A stretch of 64,000 bases of DNA from the NCBI GenBank assembly GCA_014825775.1, contig MVAQ01000105.1, positions 1-64,000 of the forward strand, read 5' to 3'. Below the pieces are notes generated by a model. It was given only the letters and a program-made list of their open reading frames with translations. It was not told the DNA's origin and made no database searches. Below, one piece after another: positions 1 through 14,496 of this stretch (positions are counted from its first letter, which is position 1; every line of letters begins with the position of its first letter). This DNA comes from Krasilnikovozyma curviuscula. Lineage: Eukaryota > Basidiomycota > Tremellomycetes > Cystofilobasidiales > Mrakiaceae. Position numbers and translations under genes: made by a program.

Positions 1-1027
1 GGCCAGGGGGTCTGGTGGGAAGGGGGGCTGCAGTACCAAGCAAAATATCCCTGGGGGGTTCTGGCTATAAAAAAGTCGACACCCAAAAAACACCAAGAGC
101 GCAGAGGGTAAATAAAAACACGGTCAGGGCGGTCCCACGCAGACGCCCACACCCAGACGGACACCCACTCACTGCTGCTGGCTCGGGTGCTAGTTGGAAG
201 GCTCTCTCTCCTCCTCGACGCTGACGTTCGCTCGCTCGACGCTGAGGGGGGTGTTCGAGGTTTGGAGGGCAGCAGCGGCCAGCGTGCAGCCTCACCTGCA
301 GAAAAACAAGGCGTTCCAGACTCAGGCGCCTCAGATCTTGTCTCGCGCCTCGCCACGCCACGGCGGTGGCCCCAGCGCCAGCAAGATTCGATTCCGATTT
401 CTCGACTGACGAGGGCTTGGTATTGCTATGCTTGCTGCGCACGCAGACGCACCTCTCTTTGGGTGTTGCGTAGTAATGCTGCTGCTCAGCAAGGGACAAT
501 GGCGACGAAAGGCGTCCCAATGCGTTATTGTTCTGCTGTTTTTTTTTTTTTTGGGTAGTCGCGCGTGTGCTACTAGCGAGAGTAAGCTGGCCGTTTTGGA
601 AAATAAATAAAATAATATAAAGCAGCCGGGCGTTTCGCGCTGGCTCGTAACTTTCCGACACCACACCAGACGCGTCAGGATGGTCAAAATTAAATAGAAT
701 CAACCTTCGAAAAGCTTCTAAGAAGAGCCTGCTACATCTCGGTCGATGAATCGGATGATCATAATGTACTCGAATTCAAGTTCTTTTATTTTAATTATTG
801 CTAAAGAGTTCGAAAGACGAAAACCCCACTATCTATAACAGCTCCGTCAACATAAAGTCCACCGCCCTCTCCCACCAGCCTTTCTGTCGTCGTGCGCAGA
901 CAAAGGTTGACATGCTGATGCACACCCACACCAGCAAGACGCCAATCAGCACCACCGACAACCACCACCACCACCACCACCACGATAATACTACACGCAA
1001 GACGTCCGTTGTTATCCTTGTTTCTTC
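1..1027. other. gene-poor left edge
   Basis: I see no supportable gene here. The stretch holds GC-rich low-complexity sequence, a T homopolymer near 539-552 and an (ACC)n tract. It probably holds the 3' untranslated region of the minus-strand VPS4 gene and the leader or promoter of something beyond the left edge. The open frames present (for example 65-703 minus) are compositionally biased and have no domain I recognise. Confidence 0.5.
961..983. repeat. (ACC)n microsatellite
   Basis: An uninterrupted ACC trinucleotide run of about 23 bases lies just beyond the VPS4 stop codon, probably in its 3' untranslated region. It is likely to vary in length between strains. Confidence 0.9.
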
Positions 1028-3315
<2,288 letters not shown>

Positions 3316-3636
3316 CACAGAAACTGATTACTACTATTTCAGGTCTACGTGCCCAAAGAATTGAGTTGATTTGCAAGATTCCGTTGGAATAGACGATATA
3401 TAGGTAAGGCCAGCGAGGTGACGACGGCGGTGCTTCCAGGGGGGCCAATCGATCCAGCTGGAAAGGGGAGTAGGCTGCTGATTCTACCACGTGGCTGGTT
3501 GATTATGACCACAAGTATTGAGCTCTCAACTGTAGCTGGGATATAAATTCAAGTTGAGGTGGGTGACAGAGAGACGTAACAAGCGAGTCGTTCAGCGAGT
3601 TGGGCCACTGACGGTCAACAAGCCAACTATTCGAAA
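3316..3636. promoter_or_regulatory. shared VPS4/ELF1 upstream region
   Basis: These 321 bp separate the start codons of two divergently transcribed housekeeping genes, so both promoters must lie here or overlap the leaders. I see no clear TATA box. Confidence 0.5.
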
Positions 3637-4535
3637 ATGTAAGCACAGATTTGAGTACCCTGTTAAATATCACTATTGGATATTCATCTAATTCCTCTCC
3701 TTATCTATCTGCAGGGGTAAACGATCCTCAGCTAAGAAGCCGCAGAAGAGAATCAAGCAGGTCCTGTGTGAGTCTCTGTCCCTTCTCTAGCCAGAACAGT
3801 CCACTAACTGGCTGGCAATCTATTTGATTTCTTTAGCTACAACCTTCGACTGTGTCTTCTGCTCGACACCGGACTCTGTTAACGTGAAAATGTGAGCGAA
3901 GACTTCTGACTAGACTTGACGGTGACTGACCAACTCCCCGACTCTCACTTTCATCTCGTCTTCTTCAGGGACAACAAGAACTCGATGGGTCACTTGACCT
4001 GTAAAGTCTGTGCTCAAACATTTAGTGTTCCAACGACGAGTAAGTGTTTCTTTCCTACGACAGTGTCTTGTATGGCTGCAGCACTCATTTACCGTGTTCC
4101 ATGCAACTTCCAAATTCTGCATCGATATGTATTAGATCTCTCTGCTCCTATTGATGTCTAGTGAGTTGTACCGTGCTACAATGTCATCTGTTTGAACACC
4201 GCATCAAGCTGACAACCTCAAACTCCTTCTTTTCTACTCCCATCTTCTCCCAATCTCACCTAAGCACCGAATGGCAAGACGCTTGTGAAAGCGCTGAGAA
4301 GCAAGCTCGTCGTTCTGGAGGAGGATCCAGGCCGTCTACAACCTCGACACAGTTGAAACCAGCTACAGCAGCACGACCGAAATCCTCGTCGTCTGCGGCG
4401 CGTAGAAGAGACCCGGATGACTCTGAGGAGGAGCAAGAAGAAGAGGTGGATGAGGAGGAGGATGAAGAAGCTGCTGCTGCTGCTGCCAGAAGGAGAAAGC
4501 AGAGGGCTGCTAGTACTCCGTCGGATGAAGATTAG
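3637..4535 (+). CDS. ELF1: transcription elongation factor Elf1 (ELOF1)
   Basis: Elf1 is a small zinc-binding factor that travels with RNA polymerase II and helps it pass nucleosomes and lesions. Six exons (3637-3638, 3715-3767, 3837-3891, 3969-4039, 4136-4160, 4265-4535) encode 158 residues. The basic N-terminus MGKRSSAKKPQKRIK is followed by a four-cysteine ribbon (CVFC ... CKVC) and the conserved APIDVYTEWQDACE segment. The tail is unusually long: an acidic run, then an alanine/arginine stretch, where human ELOF1 stops near residue 83. The start codon is split: exon 1 ends in AT before GTAAGC, and exon 2 begins with the G. No other nearby ATG gives the conserved N-terminus. Confidence 0.93.
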
Positions 4536-4946
4536 GCGCGTCGAAGGAGGACAGGGGCGTTATGGGTTGTCTGTTTTTGAATATTTGATGAATTGGTGCT
4601 GTGTTATCTGGCGGGCGAACGTTGGGATGAAATAAAGCCTTGCGACAGCGCTTCCTATGTCAAGGACCCATCAATGGCAGGTTTACGCCATGCAACGAGT
4701 CTTCGAAGATCAGCATATTATCTTCTTCATTCTCTGATAATACCTAATACCTTCCTGTGAACTAAGACGTCTTCCAAGCGAACTTAACAACTGTGGCGCG
4801 TCAAACGCTTTCATGAGAAAGCAGCGAAACGGCTGGTCTCGACGGCGACCTCACTCTCGTACAAGATACCCCACCTTTAACTAATTCAGAGATCGTCATT
4901 CACATACCTCCAACTGCTCATCCAGACCCGTTGAAGGGGGTGAAGT
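4536..4946 (+). other. ELF1-SOG2 intergenic region
   Basis: This region holds the 3' untranslated part of ELF1 and the upstream region of SOG2, both on the plus strand. Apart from a probable polyadenylation signal I see no gene. Confidence 0.6.
4631..4636 (+). promoter_or_regulatory. AATAAA polyadenylation signal
   Basis: AATAAA lies about 95 bases after the ELF1 stop codon, a typical position for a fungal poly(A) positioning element. Confidence 0.5.
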
Positions 4947-7900
4947 ATGCCTCCACAACCCCCTTCTGCTTCTCCTCAGCATATCACCCAACAGCGATTC
5001 GACCGTGCACTGAGCGAATCGAGGGATAACGGCGAGACGTTAGACTTCTCAAGATGTGACCCCAAGCTCGAAGAAGTCGGTGAGCTGGGTGTGGCTGAGC
5101 TGGCAGCTGGTCATGGCAATGGCAAGGGCGTCAAGAGGTGAGCTGAGCTTGATGCTAGAAGCACGGCACGAAATGAAACGACATATAGCCTTCTACGGGT
5201 CTTGGCTTTACTGATGTCTATTTCTTTTTTGTTTTTAAAGATTGGCTCTTTCTCACAATTCTCTGACCAGTCTTCCAACGTCGTTCTCTGCTCTGACGAG
5301 GTTGAGATACTTGAATCTGAAAGGAAATGACCTGAGGGAATTCCCCATAGTGGTGAGCTTCCCTCGTTTTCTGCCTTTCCGTCCCTTCCCTTTTTAAACT
5401 GCTCATTTTGTTTTCTTCCTCCTTTGCTACTCCAGCTTACCGAACTCACCTCGTTGGAAATCCTGGACGTCTCCAAAAACAAGCTGCGGAAGATGCCTTT
5501 GATACCTGGACGGTTGATCTCGCTACGAGTTCTTTCGATATCAGAAAACAGGCTGAAAAGACTTCCCGAGTACTTTGGTGACTTCACTGAGCTGAGGGTG
5601 TTGAAAATCGCCAATAATCCAATGGAATGGCCGGTTAGTAGCGCGTTGCTGCCCTTAACGAACATGCTCTAACATCCTTTCGTTTTTCTTCTGATAACAT
5701 AGCCCCGAGATGTGATGACTCGCCCTGAATCGGCAGAAGATGTGGATGGTCAAGAAATGAAAGCTTGGGTTACTTCAATCCGTACCTGGATTAAGCAGAA
5801 CCTGACAACTACAGCCATCTCACTTACATCATCAGCCAGTGAAAACCAGCATCAACAAACTACGTTTGACGATCTTCAACCTCCACCATCCATTGGGAAA
5901 CTTATCTCGCGCTCCGCCTCCAATGAATCCTTTTCGTTCGGCCATTCACATTCACATTCCCAGTCATCATCTGTCGCTTCGTCTTCTCAACCACAGCAGC
6001 AGCGACAGCAACCCCTCGTATCATTAGCCAGCGCATCATCTCACACCCGGTCTCATTCCCGATCAAACTCGCATTCTCAAAAGCAACTCACTTTGCTGAG
6101 CGGAAAGAAGTCACTACCTGACTTACGACAACCACACTCGCAAATTTTATCCGAGCGGCAAGCTCCTCCTCGTTGGGGATCAGCATCAGCTCTGAATACG
6201 CCTACCAGCATCATCAGCAGCAGCAGTCGAGCGTTACCGATCAATGGGACCGGTGGATCGCTGTCATCCTCGACCTCGTCTTCAAAAACCATCCAGCCAC
6301 CACCACCCGCTACACCTAAGTCTGAACAAGCAGACCAACAACCAACTTCCCAGCTACGTCCCTTGGTGTCCCAGCCATCTTCCCAGCACAACCTTCACCG
6401 GAAGCTCTCTGACGACGGCCTGCGGCGATCTATCGTCGGCCTGAACTCGATGGGTCTTCCCTTATCCTCCTTCCGCTACCCGATCGACTCTTCTGCACAC
6501 GAAAATAAGTCCGCCAACACTTCTGCCGCCGCCGTCGTCCCTGCTGGCTCTTCGACCTACTTTAGGCGATTGTCGACACTACCAGCATCCACGATCCCGA
6601 AGACGATCCCAACGGACCTTCTGGTCCTGATTGACTCTGCTCGAGGACTTTTGTTTGCGCTGTCGCAGATCCATTCTGCACTCCGACAGCATTCCCTCAG
6701 TGCAATCGATGACCGGTTCTCTGGCGTGCTGGCACGAGTGCTCGACCCAGCAAACGAAGAGACAGATAAGCTTATTGATGCGTTGGATCGGTTTGATTCC
6801 ATCAGTAGGCGAGCTACTATCCCACCCCCAGACGTTATTCGGGGTGTCATCACGGCATGTCAAAACGACGTGCTGCAGTTTGGCAAAGTCGTCGCCGTAC
6901 TTGGGTTGCAGCTAAAGGTTGTATCCAAGACGGCAGGCAATTCGGACGTGAGATTCACGAGAACGCTGTTATTGATGCTGTATGGTGCGATGGCGGAGAT
7001 TTCGAATGCTTGGAAGGGTATGGTTCCTCTGCTGGACAAAGTCGCACCGCTGTTAAGAGATCGACCCGACAGTAACAACAGCACTTCTAACACCATCAAC
7101 ACAAATGATAGCACTACCATCCAACCATCTGCAGTATCAGTCCCACGATCAAACACTCCCACCAAGGAAATTAGAAAGCACTCTATCTCGATTCCTTCGA
7201 CAAGAACACCAATCTCACCGATTCCCGAACGAGCAGAGTCTCATTCACCGCCGTCCATGAGTCCTCAGAGCGTTCTCTCTAGGTCAGGCTCAGCCGCTCT
7301 TTTAGGTGGGCAACCCACCTCTCCGTCTCCACTAGGAACTCCTCCCGTCACAACCACAGCGGCTACACCAGGCCCTCCTAGCCAGGGAGCCAGGAGTAAA
7401 AGCCGGCGACACGCGGGGAGCTTCTCGGTTCAAGACGTTGCCATTGGAGGAAGGATACCACCTTCGTATCCTGCGATTGGAGAAACAATGAACTCTCCCA
7501 TCGCATCGCCTTCCGTCTTACATGCACCACTTCCAACTCCTGACATGCATCAGCCACTGGAAAGTAATAGTAGTCTCACTCCATCTACCCCAAATGGGCC
7601 TCCTATGGTACCTCTTCGATCCGCCCTCCGCAATCCATTCGCGCCGTCGACGTCGCCGCTCCTATCTCACTCCTCACCCGCTGATCCAGGTTACGAAATC
7701 TCCCCCTTTTCGAATCCCAACCCGTTCACCTCTACTGCAGCGGAAGAAGAAATTTTGGTTTCTGTCAAAGTAGCAAACGGGGCAGGAAGTTTACCTCCTC
7801 TTCCGCCCCCTCCACCGATCATCAGCGGGAATAGCAATACGATCCGCGATCCAAGTCGATCTCCAAACCTCAACTCATTCAATCCTCCTTTACTGAGTCA

Positions 7901-8761
7901 GAGTCACGGGCGACATGCAGGTGGTGGTCATCACTCAGCCGCGTCCTCCATCTCGTCGAGTAGTGGTCTGATGTCACCAGTTCGACAAGATGCGTCTCTT
8001 GGTCCTTCTGAACCTGCACTCGCACCTAAGCTGGTTGATTTGGAGCTGATTGATATGATGGATGGTGCTACTGAAGCTGCGTTTACTGTCTGGCAGTTGA
8101 TTGGTGACGATCTTGCTTCAGCTGCTGTAAGTCCACATTGCCTACCTCATTCTCGATGGCTGGAACCTGACATCGTTGTTTGCCTTGTTAGCAACCTCCA
8201 ACCACTCCTTTGTCTCCAGGAGCTAATCAAGCCAATCAGCCTCTACCTAAGCGTCTGCTCGAACTTCTCTCGTTGCTGCCTCAAGCTCAGTCCGACACGA
8301 CCAGACTGCGCAATGCGCTTTCAACTTCCTCCGACATCTTCGAAGATGCAACTCGCTTCATCCAAACAGTCACTCAAGTGGGGAAAAAGACTCAGATTGC
8401 TTCAGCTGAGCATCAGTTTGGCAGTGGGGTCAAGATTGGCCTGGGCAAGTTGACGAAGCTGACCATGGAATGTGCAACGCTGTTGCACGTCTCGTCATTA
8501 AAGAGACCTGCAACTGCTGCTGGTGGAGAAATCAACAGAAGTGGAGCCTCATCATCACTTGGCAGTGCCAGACCGGATCTGTACCCTCAATCGGTGTCAG
8601 CGTCGTCGTCGATGCGTCCGTTAGCTCTCCGTGGACGATCTCGTTCAGCAACAGGCTCTTCTGCCGTGTCTCAAACGTCGATGATGAATCATTCTCATAT
8701 GCCACGATCGGCACAGCACCAGCAGATGTTTAGCTTTGATAGGTCGGACCAAGGACATTGA
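4947..8761 (+). CDS. SOG2: Sog2, leucine-rich RAM-network protein
   Basis: Sog2 is the leucine-rich subunit of the RAM signalling network. It works with Kic1, Hym1, Tao3 and the Cbk1/Mob2 kinase in polarity and cell separation. Five exons (4947-5137, 5241-5352, 5436-5633, 5703-8126, 8192-8761) encode 1164 residues. About 64-165 are leucine-rich repeats ([45 protein letters not shown]). A SOG2-type helical region follows (about 300-470, [18 protein letters not shown]). It continues after a very long Ser/Pro/His-rich insertion and is completed in exon 5 ([20 protein letters not shown]). The tail is Ser/Arg-rich and a plausible Cbk1/PKA substrate. The assignment rests on the LRR plus SOG2 combination. 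The gene is convergent with the RBM5-like gene, 95 bp apart. Confidence 0.88.
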
Positions 8762-8856
8762 GACTGTGGCGTTTCGCTCTCAACTTTAACGAAGCCATAA
8801 CGAAATTAACGTAATCACAAAAAGTATCTTACAGAGACGAAGAGCAATATCAATGT

Positions 8857-11800
8857 TTACGATCCGCTGTATCTCTCCCTCGCCTAAGGCAGAAAGCAAG
8901 AAGGATTAGTCAAAACTGCTTCAGTTGAGTAGAGTAATGTCGAAAGAGAAGTGCCGTACACTCTCTTTTGCTAAATCCTTGTAGACGTTACCGCTACTGC
9001 TGGCAATTTTAGATGCGTCCTTGGGTTTAGCTGCCCCGAGACCAGCACGAGCTGCAAAAATACTCTGTTGAACAGGATCAACTCTACCTTCACCAGACAG
9101 TCCCAAGCCACCGCCTTGAACCCAACCCATCTTCTTCAACAGCTTGTGGCCCGTATGGCTTTCATCTTCTCCTGGAAACACCGGAGGTGGTGGAGATTTC
9201 TCTTTCTGCGGAGCTTCAACGAACTTTCGTTGATTTGAGGAATGCCGGTGGATGTCTGAAGGTACTTCTGGTTGATTGAAAGTAGTTCTTCGTTCTGACG
9301 CTCTGTCACGATAGGCAGATTGATTTGCGGATGCAACCCGCTCCTTGGCGGCTTGACAGAGAGCTGCGTCCTTCAAGTTATTCTGGTGATCGAGAAGAGA
9401 GAGACAGTGAGATGTTAGAAATGTCTGAAATAAAGCGCAGCATTGAAATCATGTTCATGCAAGAGTTTGAAATGGTAATGCGAGCCTTGTGTAAATCCGA
9501 CTGAGTTTCGTGTCGAATAAGTTGATCCATAGCTTTGAATTGTCGAACGCAGAGGAGACACGCCATCTTCGAGAGATCTCGATACTCCGTGACCGGGCTT
9601 GAGATCGACGCGGTTGTTGATGACCCAGCGACTGGGACAGACGGAACGGACTAAATTTGAAGGGAGGGAGAGGCCGCTCGTCAGAATCAATGAGCAGAAA
9701 ATATGGCGTGACAGAAAAGTCGAGTACGTTGACAGGTCCAGCTTCAACAGGAGAGATATCTTCAGGTTCGGGTGCTCGAAGCTCTTCAGCCTTAGTGTTC
9801 CATTTGTTGATACTTTTGTGAACCTAAAGGAAGGGTTTCTAATCAGTGATAAAGTCCAGAGGCACACAGTATGATATGCTAGACATACTTTCCGGCTAGT
9901 AGACATAGGAGGTATTTTGATAAGTCCTTTAGCTAGACCAGGAAAAAGTGCATGTAAGAGCATGCTTCGACTGGACTGTTGATGCGGCAGGCCATGTACG
10001 AACCTTTGGCAGCGGCAACTTCTGCAATAGCTTCCTCGTCACCGTCATCGTGAGCACCAAAGATCAGGCTTTGGCTGAAAAGCAAATAAATTCAACGAGT
10101 AAGTTGATATTCAACGTGTGGCTGCACTCAAAACATACGCTTGTCGGCAGCGTCACCTTTCTTGGCGGAAATGCTGATGGCAAAGCCACCACCAGATTGC
10201 AGTAGTCCAGAGGGTTTCGAGCTTGATTGCGGTTGGGAGACAGGAAGAGCCTTCATTTTGACTTCTTTAGTACTTGATTTTGAAGGTTTTGAGGAAGAGG
10301 TTGAAGGAGTAGAAGCTTCTTGTTGGACTTGACGTAATAAAACCGATGAGAGTAGTAAGCAAACGCGAACGTCCAAAAGTTCGGAGGGATGGGTGTTGCA
10401 GAAAAAAAGAAATGAAAGCAATTACCATCTTCTTCCTCTTCTACACCCCATTCCACGGCTCGCTCCAACACTACGCTGTCAGGATCCCAGTATCTCACCC
10501 AACCTTTCACACCACCCACACCTTTACTTCCGTCCAAGCAACTCAGACCCCCTTCAGGCTGAGGAATGAAGGATGCGATGTTCGCAAAGGAGACTGAACA
10601 TGGACGAGCTGGAGGTGGAAGAATGTGGAAACCAGATGGATTCAGTTGCGGGGAGTGTATGTTTGACAGAAGCGATTTGGCAAGCTGATCACAGGGGAGT
10701 CAGTGAATGCCTACTAGAACCAACAGTGGTTGAAGGAAACTCACAGTGAGGTTGGCCATTTCCACAAAGCAGAAACCTTTTCCTCCCATATTTTCTCTGT
10801 CTCGGACACCAAGGATCCTTCTGATCCCAGTTCGATCGGTCGTACTGATTACATCCCTGAGCCTCCTCTCAATATCTTCAATCTGAGTAGCAGGATCCAT
10901 TCCTCGAATCAACAGTGTGCGACAAGGCGTCGTTCCGATATCACGAGTTCCATCGTTCCTGTTGGCGCTGGAAGATGACAGCGAGTTATACGATGGCTGA
11001 CCGCTACGGTTTGAGGCTGAAAAGTCGATTTTCACTCGGCGTGCTCCAGTTGTCGAATTTGAAAGCGCTGGAACCATGATAGCAGGCTATACAAAAACGG
11101 AGAATACCGTCAGGGACATGTGACAATACAACGCACCTAACTTGAACTCACCCAGTTCGCTCTCATGAAATCTTGGGCACCTTGGAGATTTTTGAACAAA
11201 ATAAAAGCAAAACCTTTGGAGAAACCTGTGGCCTTATCTCGGATCACAGTGCAACTTTCTAGCTGCGCTGAGTAGGGTTCCTGAGTCAAAAGTGAGAAAA
11301 TCTGTAACGGAATCGATCAGTTCTCAGACCTAGAAAGGAAAATGAAAAACAGCAATTCAATACTCACTTCAGGTTCGCTCATTTGATTGTCTAATCCAAG
11401 CAGAATTACATCACGAGAAGCATCCGAAGGTCCTCTCTCTTCCCTCTCCCTGTCCCTCTGAGCTTCCCTGTCCAGTCGCTCTTCTCGAGGGTCATTCTCG
11501 TAATCACCGCTATACTGATCATGTTCCCAATTCTGTTCGTCTGGGTTGCTGTAGAGACCTTCTCTGTCTCGGTCCCTGTAGTCTCGAGGAGGTGGAACAC
11601 GGTTTGCTGACCTGCCTGGTGGTGAACGAGAGCGAGATCTTCTGGGACGGTGGTAGTCTGAGCGATAATCTTGATGACGGGAACCAAGATAGGAAGGCTG
11701 AAGAGGGAGAAAAGGGGGGTAACAGTGAGTTTTTCTCTCTTTCTTCTTCACACGTTCTTTTGACACCACTTGGAAACTCACATCTTGGTAATCGTTTTGT

Positions 11801-12141
11801 CTTGTACCACCCACTGCTGGATCCCACGATCGTTCATCTGGATAGTGTTGAGGTTGATCATACCTTGAACCAGAAGGACGAGGAGGGAGACCATGAGGAG
11901 GAAGAGGGTGCGAACGACTGCTGCCTTCGTCGGTGTATCCGTAAGCAGGTCGATGATCGTGATCTCTGCCATATCCTTCTTTACTGTTGCTGCTTTCTCC
12001 TCTGTTTCCTGCTCCGTAGGAGTAGGCTGGCTGGTGCGGCTGGTAGTCAGGTTGTCCGTTCTGGTAGCCCCCTCGTCGATAGTCGATTTCACGAGGATCT
12101 CTACCTCTGTCTCCTTCGTCGTACGGAGAGTGATACGACAT
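8857..12141 (-). CDS. RBM5/RBM10-like RNA-binding G-patch protein
   Basis: This is a nuclear splicing factor of the RBM5/6/10 type. Twelve exons (11782-12141, 11368-11697, 11152-11301, 10745-11086, 10426-10684, 10139-10327, 10004-10021, 9889-9932, 9728-9823, 9486-9650, 8960-9382, 8857-8883) give 800 residues. An RS/RD-rich N-terminus is followed by a first RRM (about 217-290, VILLGLDNQMSEPEIFSLL) and a second (about 320-395, RTLLIRGMDP...GKGFCFVEM). A C2H2 finger (MACLLCVRQFKAMDQLIRHE..DLHK) and a G-patch (about 728-770, GHKLLKKMGWVQGGGLG) complete the family order. The intron between DLHK and NNLK starts with GC, not GT. The exon 6-7 junction is uncertain: the GT-AG model given drops an open stretch reading SLIFGAHDDGDEEAIAEV. 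A GC donor 2 nt upstream would include it. Confidence 0.82.
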
Positions 12142-13095
12142 CCTGCCTTGCCAGCTATGCGGCTGTGGTAGCACTGGCCAGAGTAACGAGAGTTGATTTG
12201 GTTAGAGGATGCTTCGAGGTTCCAACCTAGCAGCGCACCTTCGAGTTTGGTGCCCCAAAACGAGAAAAATATAGAATAAATTCAGCTTGATTTGTCTAAC
12301 TACTGAGCTTTTTGGTTCTTCTCAAAGCATCTCTTTCAACGCTTCCCCCTCATTGTCTTCTCCGACACGGGAGCCTCTAAGAAGACCTGTCACTCTTGAA
12401 GGACGAGCCCATGATACGCAGAAGGACAAAAGACAGAAGTTCAGAAACGAAAGTCGATATGAAAGACTCCTTTATACCATAGATAACTGGCGCTGGGAAC
12501 ATATACAAAGTTGACCATCAAACATCCCGCCCAGTAACAGACTTCTTCTCGAGCGCGGTTCCCAGCATGCGAGACCGATCTCCACCTCAAATAAGTAGAG
12601 GATTACGTTTGTTTTTGGAAGAAGGCCATTGAGCGATCACCTCTGCAGGACGGGCGGTCGGAAGGAAGCCAGCCCATTGCCCCGCTCAAAACATGCTTTC
12701 CATCGTCAGCCCCAAACATTAAGAAACTGTACAGCGTTGAAAGCACCCCGCTGGAACCGATTTATGTCTAGGAACATTTAACCCAACCTTAACGCTTCCA
12801 CTTGCAGTTATCATTTGATAAGTCTTCAAACGGGGATTGTTGTCTTGGGAATGCACGCTCATTCACTGGATCCATTGCTGTTGAGGAGGAAGAGGATTTT
12901 AGTGGGTCTAGTCCAGCTCACTTTCTAGATGATAATGATCTCCGCGGGAAGCATAACAAATATGGTAGCAAAAACAATGACGAAAGGTCTATCACAGACC
13001 GTTCGAAACTTATCGAAACAAGCGCGACCCTCCTCTCCCCAGCGACGATATAACCACTCCTTACTTTCATCGCCTACTCCAAAGCGCGCCCATAG
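12142..13095. other. intergenic, no gene seen
   Basis: About 950 bp lie between the start of the RBM5-like gene and the 3' end of the DUF6533 gene, both on the minus strand. I see only short frames without domains. The part next to 12141 is presumably the leader and promoter of the RBM5-like gene. Confidence 0.5.
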
Positions 13096-14496
13096 CTATT
13101 CCTTCTCCTCATGCTCTATCATAGCTCTGAATGTATGACCCTGACCGCCAGATTCCAGCTGCTGAGCAACCGAAAAGAGTTGATTCGAGTCAGGGAAGGT
13201 ATAATCCAGCGGTCTAGACGCGTCGTCGCCGGCTGGGCTTTGTATAGATTTCATTTGAGGTGCGCTGCTCATTACAGACCTAGTGGTTGTCCGCTGAATG
13301 CGCTCCTTCTCCAGCTTGAGTGGGAGTCCGAGAATCATTCTACACGTTAACAACGCTGTAGGAAAAGTCGAAAACAATGTTGTCAACAGCCACTTCTACT
13401 TGAGAGCAAAGAGGAAAAACACAAACCAGGACCGTAGAATGCCAGAGCAGCGTTAAAACTCCGTAGAGTGGTGATGGGAGTGAGGAGGAAGATTGTGTTG
13501 AGCTGCCAAAAGCCACAGACCGGAGTAGTGTCAGTGAAAGGAAGCCAACAGCAAAGAAAGAGGATGAGTAATTAGAGAATATAACAAATGTCTTACCACA
13601 AAGATAGCACTGACGGCGCCAGTATAGCCAGCACCAGAGGCAAAGATGTGCTGAATTATTCCAGGCGTCTGCTGTCCTAGCATCGTCGATGACGCACGGC
13701 TCTGATACATCTTGAAGGCCGTGAGGAAGAACACCAGCAACGCATAAACCAGAGGAAAAGTCCAACTACGGTGAAGTTTGGATCAGTAAGGAGCAGAGTC
13801 AAGAGTATGTTAATCCAAGAATTCAGGATGCTCACTTGATCAACGTCACTTTACTGGAGGGCTCCGGGATGCAGGGACCTATCTCACTTCCGTGCTGGTC
13901 AATAAAGGTGAATGCTGAGTAGAGATGCACCACAGACAGGTTCCCAACCATTTCTGCCAAGATGAGGATGCCCAGGACGATAGCAATGGTCTTGGATTTT
14001 GCATACAGAGCGTAAACTCTTAAAGCGAGCAACATATCAACGCAACTAGTTCAAAGAATGTATTAAGATTTATTAGTTCAAAGCTCATTGAGAATATGAG
14101 GGAAATTCAGGGGTGCGGCTCCGCACTTACCAATTGGTCGCCAAAGCCATTACCGGAATACTTTTCGCAACAGGAAGACAGAATTCGTGATCAGCCTGCA
14201 CATTGTAAGCCCAAGTGCTATACGACATTACTGCCAGAGTGAGCCATCTAGTACACAGAAAGAGTCCTTTGGTGGGACGCTTCCAGTCCATTGCCCAAAT
14301 GATGCGGATCTCGTCGGGTAGGGTTAGGAGGATGTCATACACATACACTGGAGGCACATGAAACCTGTTATGAGTACAAGATTGTTACAGAAGGGTGGGG
14401 GGAGGAGCAAGGTCACTCACCAGCCAGCAGAGATGTCGTGTAGATACGAAAGGCTATGAAGCCTTCCGAAGTAGGATCGAGGGACTTCCTGCTCAT
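13096..14496 (-). CDS. DUF6533 multi-pass membrane protein
   Basis: Six exons (14421-14496, 14131-14347, 13836-14045, 13597-13765, 13427-13502, 13096-13355) encode 335 residues. The N-terminal part has the signature of DUF6533, common in mushrooms and their relatives: VYVYDILLTLPDEIRIIW followed by W-K-x-P-T-K and a hydrophobic helix. Further hydrophobic segments (CCVDMLLALRVYALYAKS, IAIVLGILILAEMVG, FPLVYALLVFFLTAF and others) suggest six or seven membrane spans. After these come LLTCRMILGLPL and a hydrophilic cytosolic tail of about 80 residues. RVYALY and C-R-M-I-L are typical of these proteins. Function is unknown; a receptor-like role is only a guess from topology. The second-exon acceptor (CCTCCAG) was chosen by phase. 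Confidence 0.75.

Noticed and set aside
65..703. 212-residue minus-strand open frame
   Set aside because: Low-complexity composition, lysine and polyQ/N runs from homopolymers, no domain and no splice context.
11592..12230. 212-residue plus-strand frame
   Set aside because: It is antisense to the RS-rich coding exons of the RBM5-like gene, which create open frames on the other strand.
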